Shown here piece after piece: positions 1 through 5,925 of a DNA stretch of 5,925 nucleotides. The notes under the pieces were generated by a model that saw only the letters and a list, made by a program, of their open reading frames with translations, searched no databases and had not been told where the DNA came from. Numbering within the stretch: position 1 is the stretch's first letter; every line of letters starts with the position of its first letter. Made by a program: the position numbers and the translations under genes. The stretch lies in the NCBI GenBank assembly GCA_913062835.1, contig CAJXXD010000067.1, forward strand, positions 1 through 5,925, in the 5' to 3' direction. Source of the DNA: an uncultured Gammaproteobacteria bacterium (GTDB lineage: Bacteria; Pseudomonadota; Gammaproteobacteria; Pseudomonadales; Litorivicinaceae).

Positions 1-110
1 AGACGGCATGTACGTAAAATTCCGGTTAGCAACACTGGGACTGAGACGGTATTGCGGTGTATTCAGTCACTATCAATCTGATGTCATTGTTGGATAGTTT
101 GGGATCGAGA
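1..110. other. Intergenic or flanking sequence, no supportable feature
   Basis: This is the stretch downstream of the polyphosphate kinase gene, up to the window edge. Stop codons interrupt the frames on both strands. The longest plus-strand reading from an ATG (position 8 to the TAG at 95-97) gives 29 residues with no recognisable motif. On the minus strand a frame stays open from about position 60 to the edge, but without a convincing start or ribosome binding site. I see no GC-rich hairpin followed by a T tract, so the end of the iron operon transcript is not visible here. Confidence 0.5.
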
Positions 111-863
111 TCAACCTTCGTGATGCAGATAGTCTGGGTCTTGTAACTCGCTTAACCGCGCTTCAACACCCGGATTAAAACTGAATGTTCTCTCTGAGGC
201 CTTCTCGATTAGCATGCCATGAATCGCCTTGAGTACCGCCAACCGCCCCGACCGTTTGTCATTGCAATCCACCACATGCCAAACCGGACGATCACACACT
301 CGAATCATGTCTGCGACGGCCTGTTCGTAAGCACCATGAAGCGCCAGGGCATCAAGATCGGACTCAGTTAGTTTCCACCGTTTCTCCGGAACCTCAGCTC
401 GTCGGCGAAGACGTTGACGCTGGGTTGCTTGATCGATGCGCATAAAGACCTTGATCAGATCGAAGCCCTCCTCGAGCAACTGGGCCTCAAAGTCTAGAAT
501 TCGTGCCGCACTCCGTTCAAACATCGTTTGTGAGAGGCCACCCTCGACCCGCTCCACCAACAAGCGGCCGTACCAAGACCGATCAAACACCGCAATTTGC
601 CCCGGCTCCGGTAATTTCTGCCAAAATCGCCACAAGAATGGTTGGTGTTGCTCACGCTCAGTCGGTGGGCCAATAGGGAAAACCTCAAACCCGCGAGGAT
701 CCCAGGCATAGGACAATTCCCGAATCACGCCGCCTTTGCCGGCCGCATCAAACCCTTCGAGTACCACGATCGCACGGCGCTTTTGGCGAAACATGGCAAT
801 CTGCGCGACCCGAAGACTGTGATGTAATGCGTGCAGCGCGGTTTCATAGTCTGCTTTGTCCAT
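111..863 (-). CDS. ppk2: PPK2-family polyphosphate kinase (polyphosphate:nucleotide phosphotransferase)
   Basis: Predicted cytoplasmic enzyme that moves phosphate between inorganic polyphosphate and a nucleoside mono- or diphosphate. In the 250-residue product the Walker A loop GFDAAGKGG is at residues 37-45 and the Walker B motif VFDRSWYGR at 92-100. A basic lid region ending PEKRWK lies at about 145-164, and CNDKR occurs near the C-terminus; together these define PPK2. The segment around the P-loop and the WRFW...FDRSWYGR...VERVEG pattern resemble, from memory, the second domain of tandem polyphosphate:AMP phosphotransferases. This protein has only one domain, and has Phe38 where I recall Trp. 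Substrate class (AMP or ADP) is therefore unassigned. The start chosen is the ATG at 861-863, because GAGAGG (873-878) sits 9 nt upstream; a TTG at 867-869 would add two residues but leave only 3 nt. The gene begins 20 nt after fbpC on the same strand, so it is probably the last gene of the iron operon. Confidence 0.93.
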   Translation of the reverse strand: MDKADYETALHALHHSLRVAQIAMFRQKRRAIVVLEGFDAAGKGGVIRELSYAWDPRGFEVFPIGPPTEREQHQPFLWRFWQKLPEPGQIAVFDRSWYGRLLVERVEGGLSQTMFERSAARILDFEAQLLEEGFDLIKVFMRIDQATQRQRLRRRAEVPEKRWKLTESDLDALALHGAYEQAVADMIRVCDRPVWHVVDCNDKRSGRLAVLKAIHGMLIEKASERTFSFNPGVEARLSELQDPDYLHHEG

Positions 864-872
864 TGCCAATTG

Positions 873-878
873 CCTCTC
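873..878 (-). promoter_or_regulatory. Ribosome binding site of ppk2
   Basis: The minus strand reads GAGAGG in the short fbpC-ppk2 gap. Its 9-nt spacing to the ATG at 861-863, against 3 nt to the TTG at 867-869, decides the start in favour of the ATG. Confidence 0.6.
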
Positions 879-883
879 AGTGC

Positions 884-1933
884 TCAGCGCGCGGGAAAGA
901 CCACCAAGTGTTCGACATCTAACTTCACACCAATCCGCTCACCGATCGCATGATTGTGGTGCGAGGGCGCAAAACACCCAAGCACAACCCCATTGTCTAA
1001 GCGTACTTCATAGAGATGGTGCGCACCGCGAAAATGCTTACCCACCAAAGTTGCTTGGTAGGTCGAATCGTCATCGTGGATCAAATCATCCGGTCGTAAA
1101 AACAGATTTACCGGGGTCCCAGGGGCGAACGCCAAGTCTTGATCATTGCTGAGCACGCCGAGCGGACTCGATACCGAACGCGGCCCCTCAACGACCGCAT
1201 CGACCATTTCGCCAGGGCCCACAAAGTGGGCCACAAAAGGCGAATGAGGCTCGTGATAGAGCTGATACGGCGTGTCAAATTGACAGATATGACCTTCATG
1301 AATAACCGCGATGCGATCAGCGAAATCAAAGGCTTCACGCTGATCGTGAGTGACCAGCAATGAACAGATTCCATCGCTTTTCAAGATCGTCCGCACTTCA
1401 CTCGCCAACCGTCCGCGCAACTCGGTATCTAAGCCTGAAAAGGGTTCATCCAACAGTAAAAGCTTTGGCTTCGGCGCCATGGCCCTAGCCAGAGCAATTC
1501 GTTGCTGCTGCCCACCTGACAGTTCGTGAGGATAACGAGACTCCATGCCACTGAGGCCGATCAGGTGAAGCAACTCGTCTACCCGAGCTTGACGTGTCTC
1601 TAACGGCCAGTCGCCTAATCCAAATGCGATGTTTTCAGCCACACTCAAATGGGGAAATAACGCAATGTCCTGAAACACCATGCCTACGCCTCGGCTTTCC
1701 GGGGGTGTGGCGTGACTAGGCGAGGCCAGCAAGTGGTCGTCGAGCCAAATCTCTCCGCTATTCAGCGGTTGAAAACCGGCAATTGCGCGCAGCAAAGTCG
1801 ATTTTCCGCACCCACTGGGTCCAAGCAAACAACCCAGTTCTTGAGGCTTCAATGCCAACGAGAGATTTTGAATCACCGGCACCTGCTCATAAGTGAGCGA
1901 CACATCACGGATGACTAGGGACTCTGTGTCCAT
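884..1933 (-). CDS. fbpC: Iron(III) ABC transporter, ATP-binding protein
   Basis: Nucleotide-binding subunit on the cytoplasmic face of a ferric iron importer; it hydrolyses ATP to drive FbpB. The 349-residue product shows the full ABC ATPase set in order: Walker A GPSGCGKST (38-46), Q-loop Gln88 in MVFQD, signature LSGGQ (138-142), Walker B LLLLDEP (158-164), D-loop SGLD (166-169) and the switch His196 in VTHD. Residues from about 240 form a C-terminal extension with FLRPDD, typical of TOBE regulatory domains in the FbpC/PotA/CysA group. Length is normal for the family. The ATG start is preceded by AAGGA within the last codons of fbpB, with only 2 nt between the fbpB stop and this start, which implies translational coupling. 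Iron specificity rests on the neighbouring binding protein and permease, since the ATPase alone could also fit spermidine, sulfate or thiamine systems. Confidence 0.94.
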   Translation of the reverse strand: MDTESLVIRDVSLTYEQVPVIQNLSLALKPQELGCLLGPSGCGKSTLLRAIAGFQPLNSGEIWLDDHLLASPSHATPPESRGVGMVFQDIALFPHLSVAENIAFGLGDWPLETRQARVDELLHLIGLSGMESRYPHELSGGQQQRIALARAMAPKPKLLLLDEPFSGLDTELRGRLASEVRTILKSDGICSLLVTHDQREAFDFADRIAVIHEGHICQFDTPYQLYHEPHSPFVAHFVGPGEMVDAVVEGPRSVSSPLGVLSNDQDLAFAPGTPVNLFLRPDDLIHDDDSTYQATLVGKHFRGAHHLYEVRLDNGVVLGCFAPSHHNHAIGERIGVKLDVEHLVVFPAR

Positions 1934-1935
1934 CT

Positions 1936-3585
1936 CTATTCCTTACTTACGGATCGATTAAGCCAAATCACAGGCAATAAGCCCACCAAAACGATGAGAA
2001 GGGAGGGAGCGGCTGCGTCAATCAGTCGCTCCTCGCCTGCAAGCTCATAGGTTTTAATGGCCAAGGTGTCAAAGTTAAATGGCCTGAGCATCAAGGTCGC
2101 TGGCAACTCTTTGAGGATGTCGACAAAACACACCAAGACCGCAGTGAGCACTGAGCCCCGCATCAAAGGCACATGAATCTCTCGCAACACACCGGTTTGA
2201 GACAAACCAAGGAGTCGCCCACTCTGATCTAAGCTCGGCCGAATCCGTGACAATCCACTGAAAATGCTGCCGTTGGCCACCGCTAAAAAGCGCACCAAAT
2301 AGGCAAATACCAACGCAAATACACTGCCTGACAACCAAAGCGTTGGGGGCACACCGAGGAAGGCCAACTGGGCTGACAGCCAATGGTCAAAGGAGGCAAA
2401 GGGGATCAGTACCCCGATGGCAATAACCACGCCCGGCAAAGCATAACCGAGCCCCACCAACACCGTGAGATACGACAGCCATCGAGAGGGGTGAAGACGA
2501 TTGGCGTAGGCAACCATTAGGGCCACAGTGACGATGATTAAAGACGACCCACCGGCCAAGGCAAAGCTATTTAAGGTCAATTGCCAAAGAGACTGCAACT
2601 CGGCATAAAAAGCAGTCCAAGTGACCAGCAAGGCGGTCGGGATCAGAAAGCCAAATAGCACGGGTAAGAGGCACAAACTCTGAAGCAACAAGGCACGCAC
2701 ACCGGTCACATACTGACTGGCTTGATTCAGTCGACGCAATCGATCCGAGTAATAGCGAACGCGGTGACGAGACAGTCGCTCCATCACCACCAAGATCGCC
2801 ACAAAGCCCAACAGTAAGGAGCTGAGTTGTGCGGCACCGGTCGTATCACCAAATCCGTAGTAGGTTCTCACAATGCCGGTGGTAAAGGTCTGCACTCCAA
2901 AGAACTGGACCGTCCCAAAATCCGCCAACGTTTCCATCAAAGCCAACAAGGTGCCGGCGGCAATGGCGGGTCGCGCCATCGGGATCACGACGCGCCTAAA
3001 CACTGCCCAACGGGATTGACCCAGGGTGTAAGCAGCCTCCATGAGGTTGGCCGATTGATCTAAAAAGGCCGCGCGAGCCATGAGATACACATAGGGATAA
3101 AGCACCAACGACAACATCAATGCAGCGCCAGGCAGGGATTTCAAATTTAAAATGGGATCCATCAACCATTGTGGCGAATCGATCGATCTCATCCAGGTGA
3201 GCACCGGGCCCGCATAATCCAGTACCCCAGTGTAGGTGTAGGCCAAGATGTACGCAGGATAGGCAAGCGGTAACAGCAACAGCCATGACAGCACATCACG
3301 CCCTGGAAACCGATAGAACGAGATCATCCAAGCAGCGGGCACGCCGATGGCAATGACACCCAAGGCCACCAAAATGGATAACAGGACGGAGTTCCAGGCA
3401 TAGCGCGCAAGCAGAGTCTCAACCAGATGCGACCACGCTTCCGACTCGCCAACAAATAGAAAACCCAAGACGACACAAATCGGCAAGGCCACACAGAGTG
3501 CGGCCAAGACGGTGGTCATTAAAAAGCCGTTTGGGCGATACCGTCCCAAACGGCTGCTGTAGGGCGTACTGTTTTTTATTGCCAA
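1936..3585 (-). CDS. fbpB: Iron(III) ABC transporter, fused two-domain permease
   Basis: Inner-membrane channel subunit of the ferric iron importer. The 549 residues form two homologous permease halves, each with about six hydrophobic segments, fused in one chain as is usual for FbpB. The cytoplasmic coupling loop of half one is at about 183-206 (begins EAAYTLGQSRW, ends IPMARP). That of half two is degenerate, at about 453-476 (DQSGRLLGLSQ...VPLMRG). KELPATLMLRPFNFDTLA near 492-509 is a familiar FbpB-type signature. The start is uncertain. The frame opens with TTG at 3583-3585, overlapping the fbpA stop by 10 nt, with GAGCAGG immediately adjacent and hence too close. The first ATG is at 3517-3519, would remove 22 hydrophilic residues, and has no good ribosome binding site. 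The longer form is reported. Codons 11-22 coincide with a strong inverted repeat, described separately. Confidence 0.93.
   Translation of the reverse strand: MAIKNSTPYSSRLGRYRPNGFLMTTVLAALCVALPICVVLGFLFVGESEAWSHLVETLLARYAWNSVLLSILVALGVIAIGVPAAWMISFYRFPGRDVLSWLLLLPLAYPAYILAYTYTGVLDYAGPVLTWMRSIDSPQWLMDPILNLKSLPGAALMLSLVLYPYVYLMARAAFLDQSANLMEAAYTLGQSRWAVFRRVVIPMARPAIAAGTLLALMETLADFGTVQFFGVQTFTTGIVRTYYGFGDTTGAAQLSSLLLGFVAILVVMERLSRHRVRYYSDRLRRLNQASQYVTGVRALLLQSLCLLPVLFGFLIPTALLVTWTAFYAELQSLWQLTLNSFALAGGSSLIIVTVALMVAYANRLHPSRWLSYLTVLVGLGYALPGVVIAIGVLIPFASFDHWLSAQLAFLGVPPTLWLSGSVFALVFAYLVRFLAVANGSIFSGLSRIRPSLDQSGRLLGLSQTGVLREIHVPLMRGSVLTAVLVCFVDILKELPATLMLRPFNFDTLAIKTYELAGEERLIDAAAPSLLIVLVGLLPVIWLNRSVSKE
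3521..3555 (-). terminator. Intra-operonic hairpin with T tract, possible attenuator between fbpA and fbpB
   Basis: On the minus strand AGCCGTTTGGG, a 9-nt loop and CCCAAACGGCT form a perfect 11-bp stem, and five T residues (the first is the last base of the stem) follow at 3525-3521. This is the form of an intrinsic terminator in the direction of transcription. It starts 20 nt after the fbpA stop codon and ends just before the first fbpB ATG. The first U tract is short and the operon clearly continues, so partial termination or protection of the fbpA 3' end is more likely than a full stop. Such an element would give more binding protein than permease, as often seen in importer operons. The structure is seen directly; the function is inferred. 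Confidence 0.55.
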
Positions 3586-4589
3586 CCTGCTCGGTCCATG
3601 AGTTTCACTGCCGCTGAATTATTGGTGCCTAACACACCCAAGTTCAATTCATCGGCTTTAAATGTGCCCAGTGACTTGATGGTGTCTGACAAAGTAGCAG
3701 ACTCGACCACTGGATACTCATGGTTAATTTCAGCGTAGTACGCCTGAGCCTCATCAGAGACCATGAATTCCAGTAACTGGACGGCTTGCTCAGGGTTTTT
3801 CGCATGTTTCACGAAGCCCGCCCCAGAAATATTGACGTGCGTACCACGGTCATTCTGGTTGGGCCAGAAAACGGCCAAGGCATCCACGACGGCACGGTCT
3901 TCAGGCTTGGCCGAGTCAATCAATCGGCCAAAATAGTAGGTGTTGGAAACCGCTAGATCGCATTGGCCGGCAGCGACCGCTCGCAACTGATCGGTGTCGC
4001 CACCGGTCGGCTTTCTCGCAAAATTGGCCACCATGCCTTCGGCCCAAGCTTCCGTCGCCGCTTCACCGTTGGCCTCAATCATTGAGGCGGCCAGCGACTG
4101 GTTGTAGATATTGCTCGATGAGCGAATGCAAATACGGCCTTTCCACTCGCTGTCTGTCAGTGCCTCATAGGTCGACAACTTTGACGGGTCGACTCGATCC
4201 TTTGCATAGAAGATGGGACGTGCACGTACGGTCAAACCGACCCACTGCTTGTCTGGATCCACCAAACGCTCAGGGATGCGCTGGTCGAGCAGGTTACTCT
4301 CAATCGGCTGCAATACGCCGGCTTCTTTAGCGCGGTGTAGATTGCCCGCATCGACTGTAATTAACAGGTCGGCTGGCGTGGCCGCTCCCTCTGCTTTAAT
4401 GCGAGTCAACAGCTCTTCGGCTTTCCCTGTGATCAAATTTACTTTGACACCGGTTTGCTCTTCAAACTGCTCGAGAAGTGGCGCAATCAGCTTGTCTTGA
4501 CGCGCTGAGTACACATTGACCTCGGCGGCCTGAAGGGGCAGTGACAGTAGACCGGCTAAGCCGGCTGCAACGACGGGCGTAAAACGCAT
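3576..4589 (-). CDS. fbpA: Periplasmic iron(III)-binding protein of ABC transporter
   Basis: Periplasmic solute-binding protein that captures ferric iron and delivers it to FbpB/FbpC. The 337-residue product begins with a Sec signal peptide: Arg2, a hydrophobic run over residues 4-19, and a likely cleavage in LQA-AE after residue 21. The mature protein opens with VNVYSAR (Tyr27), the usual first strand of the FbpA/IdiA/FutA family. The tandem tyrosines Tyr218-Tyr219 in NTYYFG match the paired iron-ligand tyrosines of the family, and the C-terminal EYPV motif (Tyr292) is also typical. The position after VYSAR is Gln, where the Neisseria/Haemophilus type has a ligand His nearby, so the protein looks closer to the IdiA/FutA branch. 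The ATG at 4587-4589 was chosen over an upstream TTG (4608-4610) because AAGGAG lies 7 nt before it and the TTG form would put a charged tail before the signal peptide. Confidence 0.94.
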   Translation of the reverse strand: MRFTPVVAAGLAGLLSLPLQAAEVNVYSARQDKLIAPLLEQFEEQTGVKVNLITGKAEELLTRIKAEGAATPADLLITVDAGNLHRAKEAGVLQPIESNLLDQRIPERLVDPDKQWVGLTVRARPIFYAKDRVDPSKLSTYEALTDSEWKGRICIRSSSNIYNQSLAASMIEANGEAATEAWAEGMVANFARKPTGGDTDQLRAVAAGQCDLAVSNTYYFGRLIDSAKPEDRAVVDALAVFWPNQNDRGTHVNISGAGFVKHAKNPEQAVQLLEFMVSDEAQAYYAEINHEYPVVESATLSDTIKSLGTFKADELNLGVLGTNNSAAVKLMDRAGWQ

Positions 4590-4596
4590 GTGGGGT

Positions 4597-4602
4597 CTCC
4601 TT
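4597..4602 (-). promoter_or_regulatory. Ribosome binding site of fbpA
   Basis: The minus strand reads AAGGAG, 7 nt before the ATG at 4587-4589. It is the strongest ribosome binding site of the window and fixes the start, ruling out the TTG at 4608-4610, which lies upstream of it. Confidence 0.8.
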
Positions 4603-4628
4603 CTAATCAACTGACGCGCAGAGTATCA

Positions 4629-4659
4629 AATGCAAAAACTAATGCAACCCATTTGCATT
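4629..4659 (-). promoter_or_regulatory. Fur-like operator upstream of the iron operon
   Basis: Positions 4641-4659 form a 19-bp palindrome, AATGCAA, 5-nt centre, TTGCATT. It agrees with the palindromic Fur consensus form AATGATAATNATTATCATT at 12 of the 18 defined positions by my count, including both outer AATG/CATT ends. A third copy of the half-site, AATGCAA, lies at 4629-4635, spaced 12 bp from the first arm in direct orientation, which suggests an extended site for more than one dimer. It lies about 40-70 bp before the fbpA start, where a repressor would block transcription initiation. Iron-dependent Fur repression is inferred from the site and from the function of the genes downstream. 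Confidence 0.65.
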
Positions 4660-4689
4660 TAAATTTAAATAAAATTGATCAGAACGCAA
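4660..4689 (-). promoter_or_regulatory. Candidate sigma-70 promoter of fbpABC-ppk2
   Basis: This is the most AT-rich stretch of the window. Reading on the minus strand, a possible -35 TTGCGT (4689-4684) is followed after 16 nt by a possible -10 TAAATT (4667-4662), each with about four matches to consensus. The Fur-like palindrome begins directly downstream and would cover the transcription start. Several alternative AT-rich -10 hexamers overlap here, so the exact hexamers are only a best guess. Confidence 0.35.
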
Positions 4690-4750
4690 TGTAAGGTGAA
4701 AAGTGAAGCGCGCAGACTACTTGAAGCACAATAAGTTGACGGGTATCAGC

Positions 4751-5884
4751 TCACCGTGAATTGGTTGAGAGCAGGCGCCCCTCTAACCATACGGCTTGAG
4801 TCTGGTGGCCATCCCACACCCACAGATCCGCATAATTTCCGAGCGCGAGAGCACCCCGATCTGTCAGACCGAGCCACTCAGCGGGGCGTTGCGCCATGAT
4901 CGCTGCAACTTCAGGCACATCCATTCCGAACTGCAGCAAAGTTTGAAGCCCCGTGACCGCAGTCGCAGCACTGCCAGCCAAGGTGCCATCCGCCAAACGT
5001 ACCGCATCCCCAACTTTACACACGGAGTGGGTGCCCAAGGCATAGGAACCGTCTGGCATCCCTGAGGCAGCGGTCGCATCCGTCACCGCATACAGCTTCG
5101 GTATCTGCCGACGAGCCAACTCAAACGCCGGGGCTTCGACGTGTACCCCGTCACAGATAATTTCACAATACTGGGCATGATTCAGTGCGGCCAACGCCAT
5201 GCCCGGCTCGCGATGAGACACCCCGCTCATGGCGTTGTACAGGTGGGTCACGCCATGACCCGACTGCAATCGCATCAGGGCGTCGTGGTAGGCACAGGCG
5301 GTATGGCCGAGCTGGAGTCTCACCCCAAACTCATCCGCCAAATCTGGCAATACACAGTCAGGATCCATCTCAGGCGCATAGGTAATCACCCGAATCACAC
5401 CCAACTGAAGCCAATCTCTCAGTTCGCGTGCGTCCACAGGCCGGGTCATCGGCGGTTGTGCACCCAATTTCCCTGGACTCAGATAAGGCCCCTCTAAATG
5501 CACCCCGTGACACCGAGCCTCATCCTGTCCCGGGTTGTCCATGACCACTCTCGCCGCATGCAAGGCCTGAGTAATCGCAGCTTGATCGGCTGTGACTGTA
5601 GTCGCTAAGAAACCGGTCATCCCAAATTGCGCATGCGTTCGAGCAAGCGCTCGGATACCGGACTCACCTTCCATCACATCGCCTCCACCGCCTCCGTGGT
5701 TATGCCAATCGAGGGCGCCGGGCAGGATCCACTGGCGAGGCGCATCAGGCAGAGGCTCGATGCTCACAATGCGCTGATCAAACACCACACGGCCTGGAAA
5801 AACGGCCTCTGGAGTAACAATTTGGCCGAAGACTTCAGTTGACAGAACACCACCTCTCAATCGTCTGCACGGGGCATTTCGCAT
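4751..5884 (-). CDS. nagA: N-acetylglucosamine-6-phosphate deacetylase
   Basis: Cytoplasmic amidohydrolase-fold enzyme that removes acetate from GlcNAc-6-phosphate to give glucosamine-6-phosphate in GlcNAc/chitin and cell-wall recycling pathways. In the 377-residue frame, metal-binding HNH is at 61-63 followed by a Gly run, HLEGP has Glu131, GHT has His194, HLYNAM has His214, DGVH has His248, and TDA has the catalytic Asp269. All expected active-site elements are present. The HxH motif resembles the Bacillus type; E. coli NagA lacks both histidines. The start is uncertain. The only early ATG (5882-5884) has no ribosome binding site and overlaps the preceding reading frame by 50 nt. A good GAGAGGTG (5851-5858) instead points to a CTG at 5843-5845, giving 364 residues; a TTG at 5858-5860 is also in frame but unsupported. 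The ATG form is given as the outer limit. The gene ends 140 bp before the Fur-like operator region and is probably a separate unit from the iron genes. Confidence 0.92.
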   Translation of the reverse strand: MRNAPCRRLRGGVLSTEVFGQIVTPEAVFPGRVVFDQRIVSIEPLPDAPRQWILPGALDWHNHGGGGGDVMEGESGIRALARTHAQFGMTGFLATTVTADQAAITQALHAARVVMDNPGQDEARCHGVHLEGPYLSPGKLGAQPPMTRPVDARELRDWLQLGVIRVITYAPEMDPDCVLPDLADEFGVRLQLGHTACAYHDALMRLQSGHGVTHLYNAMSGVSHREPGMALAALNHAQYCEIICDGVHVEAPAFELARRQIPKLYAVTDATAASGMPDGSYALGTHSVCKVGDAVRLADGTLAGSAATAVTGLQTLLQFGMDVPEVAAIMAQRPAEWLGLTDRGALALGNYADLWVWDGHQTQAVWLEGRLLSTNSR

Positions 5885-5924
5885 CTAACCACAGACCGTC
5901 GAGTGCGTCGCCTTTCGCCTGCAC
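5835..5924 (-). CDS. C-terminal fragment of an upstream gene, possibly an amino-sugar kinase
   Basis: A frame open from the right edge ends at the TGA at 5835-5837 and encodes at least 29 C-terminal residues beginning VQAKGDALDGLWLDAK. Of the three frames entering from the edge on this strand, this one has the most natural protein composition; the others are arginine-rich or end just at the nagA ATG. The GDALDG pattern followed by a hydrophobic stretch recalls the C-terminus of BadF-type GlcNAc/glucosamine kinases, which often sit beside nagA, but this is from memory and the fragment is short. It overlaps the proposed nagA CTG start by 11 nt, as in tightly coupled operons. It is truncated by the window edge. 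Confidence 0.4.
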   Translation of the reverse strand: MQAKGDALDGLWLDAKCPVQTIERWCSVN

Positions 5925-5925
5925 G

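Noticed and set aside
8..97. Short plus-strand frame of 29 codons near the left edge
   Set aside because: It lacks a ribosome binding site and motifs, and is of a length expected by chance.
856..1152. Open plus-strand frame of 98 codons across the fbpC-ppk2 boundary
   Set aside because: It is antisense to two clearly real genes, and its Arg/His/Ser-rich translation shows no motif.
2075..2383. Second minus-strand frame of 102 codons within fbpB
   Set aside because: The fbpB frame here carries the second permease half and its coupling loop; the alternative frame gives no family resemblance.
4690..4750. Possible terminator after nagA (direct repeats of TGAAGC)
   Set aside because: The repeats are direct rather than inverted, and there is no GC-rich stem with a T tract.
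5141..5497. Open plus-strand frame of 118 codons
   Set aside because: It lies opposite nagA, whose motifs are complete. Its translation has the composition of an antisense shadow and no recognisable domain.
5692..5720. GGT/GGC-rich run in nagA that could look like a repeat tract
   Set aside because: It encodes the Gly stretch right after the HNH metal-binding motif, an expected part of the enzyme.

Overview
The window reads as ordinary chromosome from a gammaproteobacterium. GC is moderate (about mid-50s by eye), the genes are tightly packed, and all are on the minus strand. The protein families and a Fur-like operator fit a free-living, possibly marine, gammaproteobacterium. This placement is inferred from family resemblance and base composition; there is no rRNA or other phylogenetic marker to confirm it.

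Layout in the direction of transcription (right to left). At the right edge (about 5835-5925) is the tail of a gene cut by the window, tentatively a sugar kinase. Overlapping it is nagA (4751 to about 5845-5884), N-acetylglucosamine-6-phosphate deacetylase. A 161-bp intergenic region (4590-4750) holds an AT-rich promoter zone and a 19-bp Fur-like palindrome with an extra half-site. An iron(III) ABC transporter operon follows: fbpA (periplasmic binding protein, 3576-4589), fbpB (fused two-domain permease, 1936-3585) and fbpC (ATPase, 884-1933). After only 20 bp comes a PPK2-family polyphosphate kinase (111-863), apparently the last gene of the same transcript. Positions 1-110 hold no supportable gene, RNA or terminator.

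How they work together. FbpA captures ferric iron in the periplasm, FbpB forms the membrane channel and FbpC drives import with ATP. The Fur-like site predicts repression in iron-replete cells. The PPK2 would be co-transcribed, which would tie polyphosphate/nucleotide phosphate exchange to iron starvation. nagA, with the possible kinase upstream, belongs to a separate amino-sugar (GlcNAc/chitin) catabolic unit.

The most interesting non-coding signal is a perfect 11-bp inverted repeat followed by a T tract at 3521-3555, just after the fbpA stop and inside the first codons of fbpB. It looks like an intra-operonic attenuator or partial terminator. I found no CRISPR array, mobile element, tRNA or rRNA, and no clearly new multi-gene system. 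The PPK2 linkage and the attenuator are the points most worth following up.
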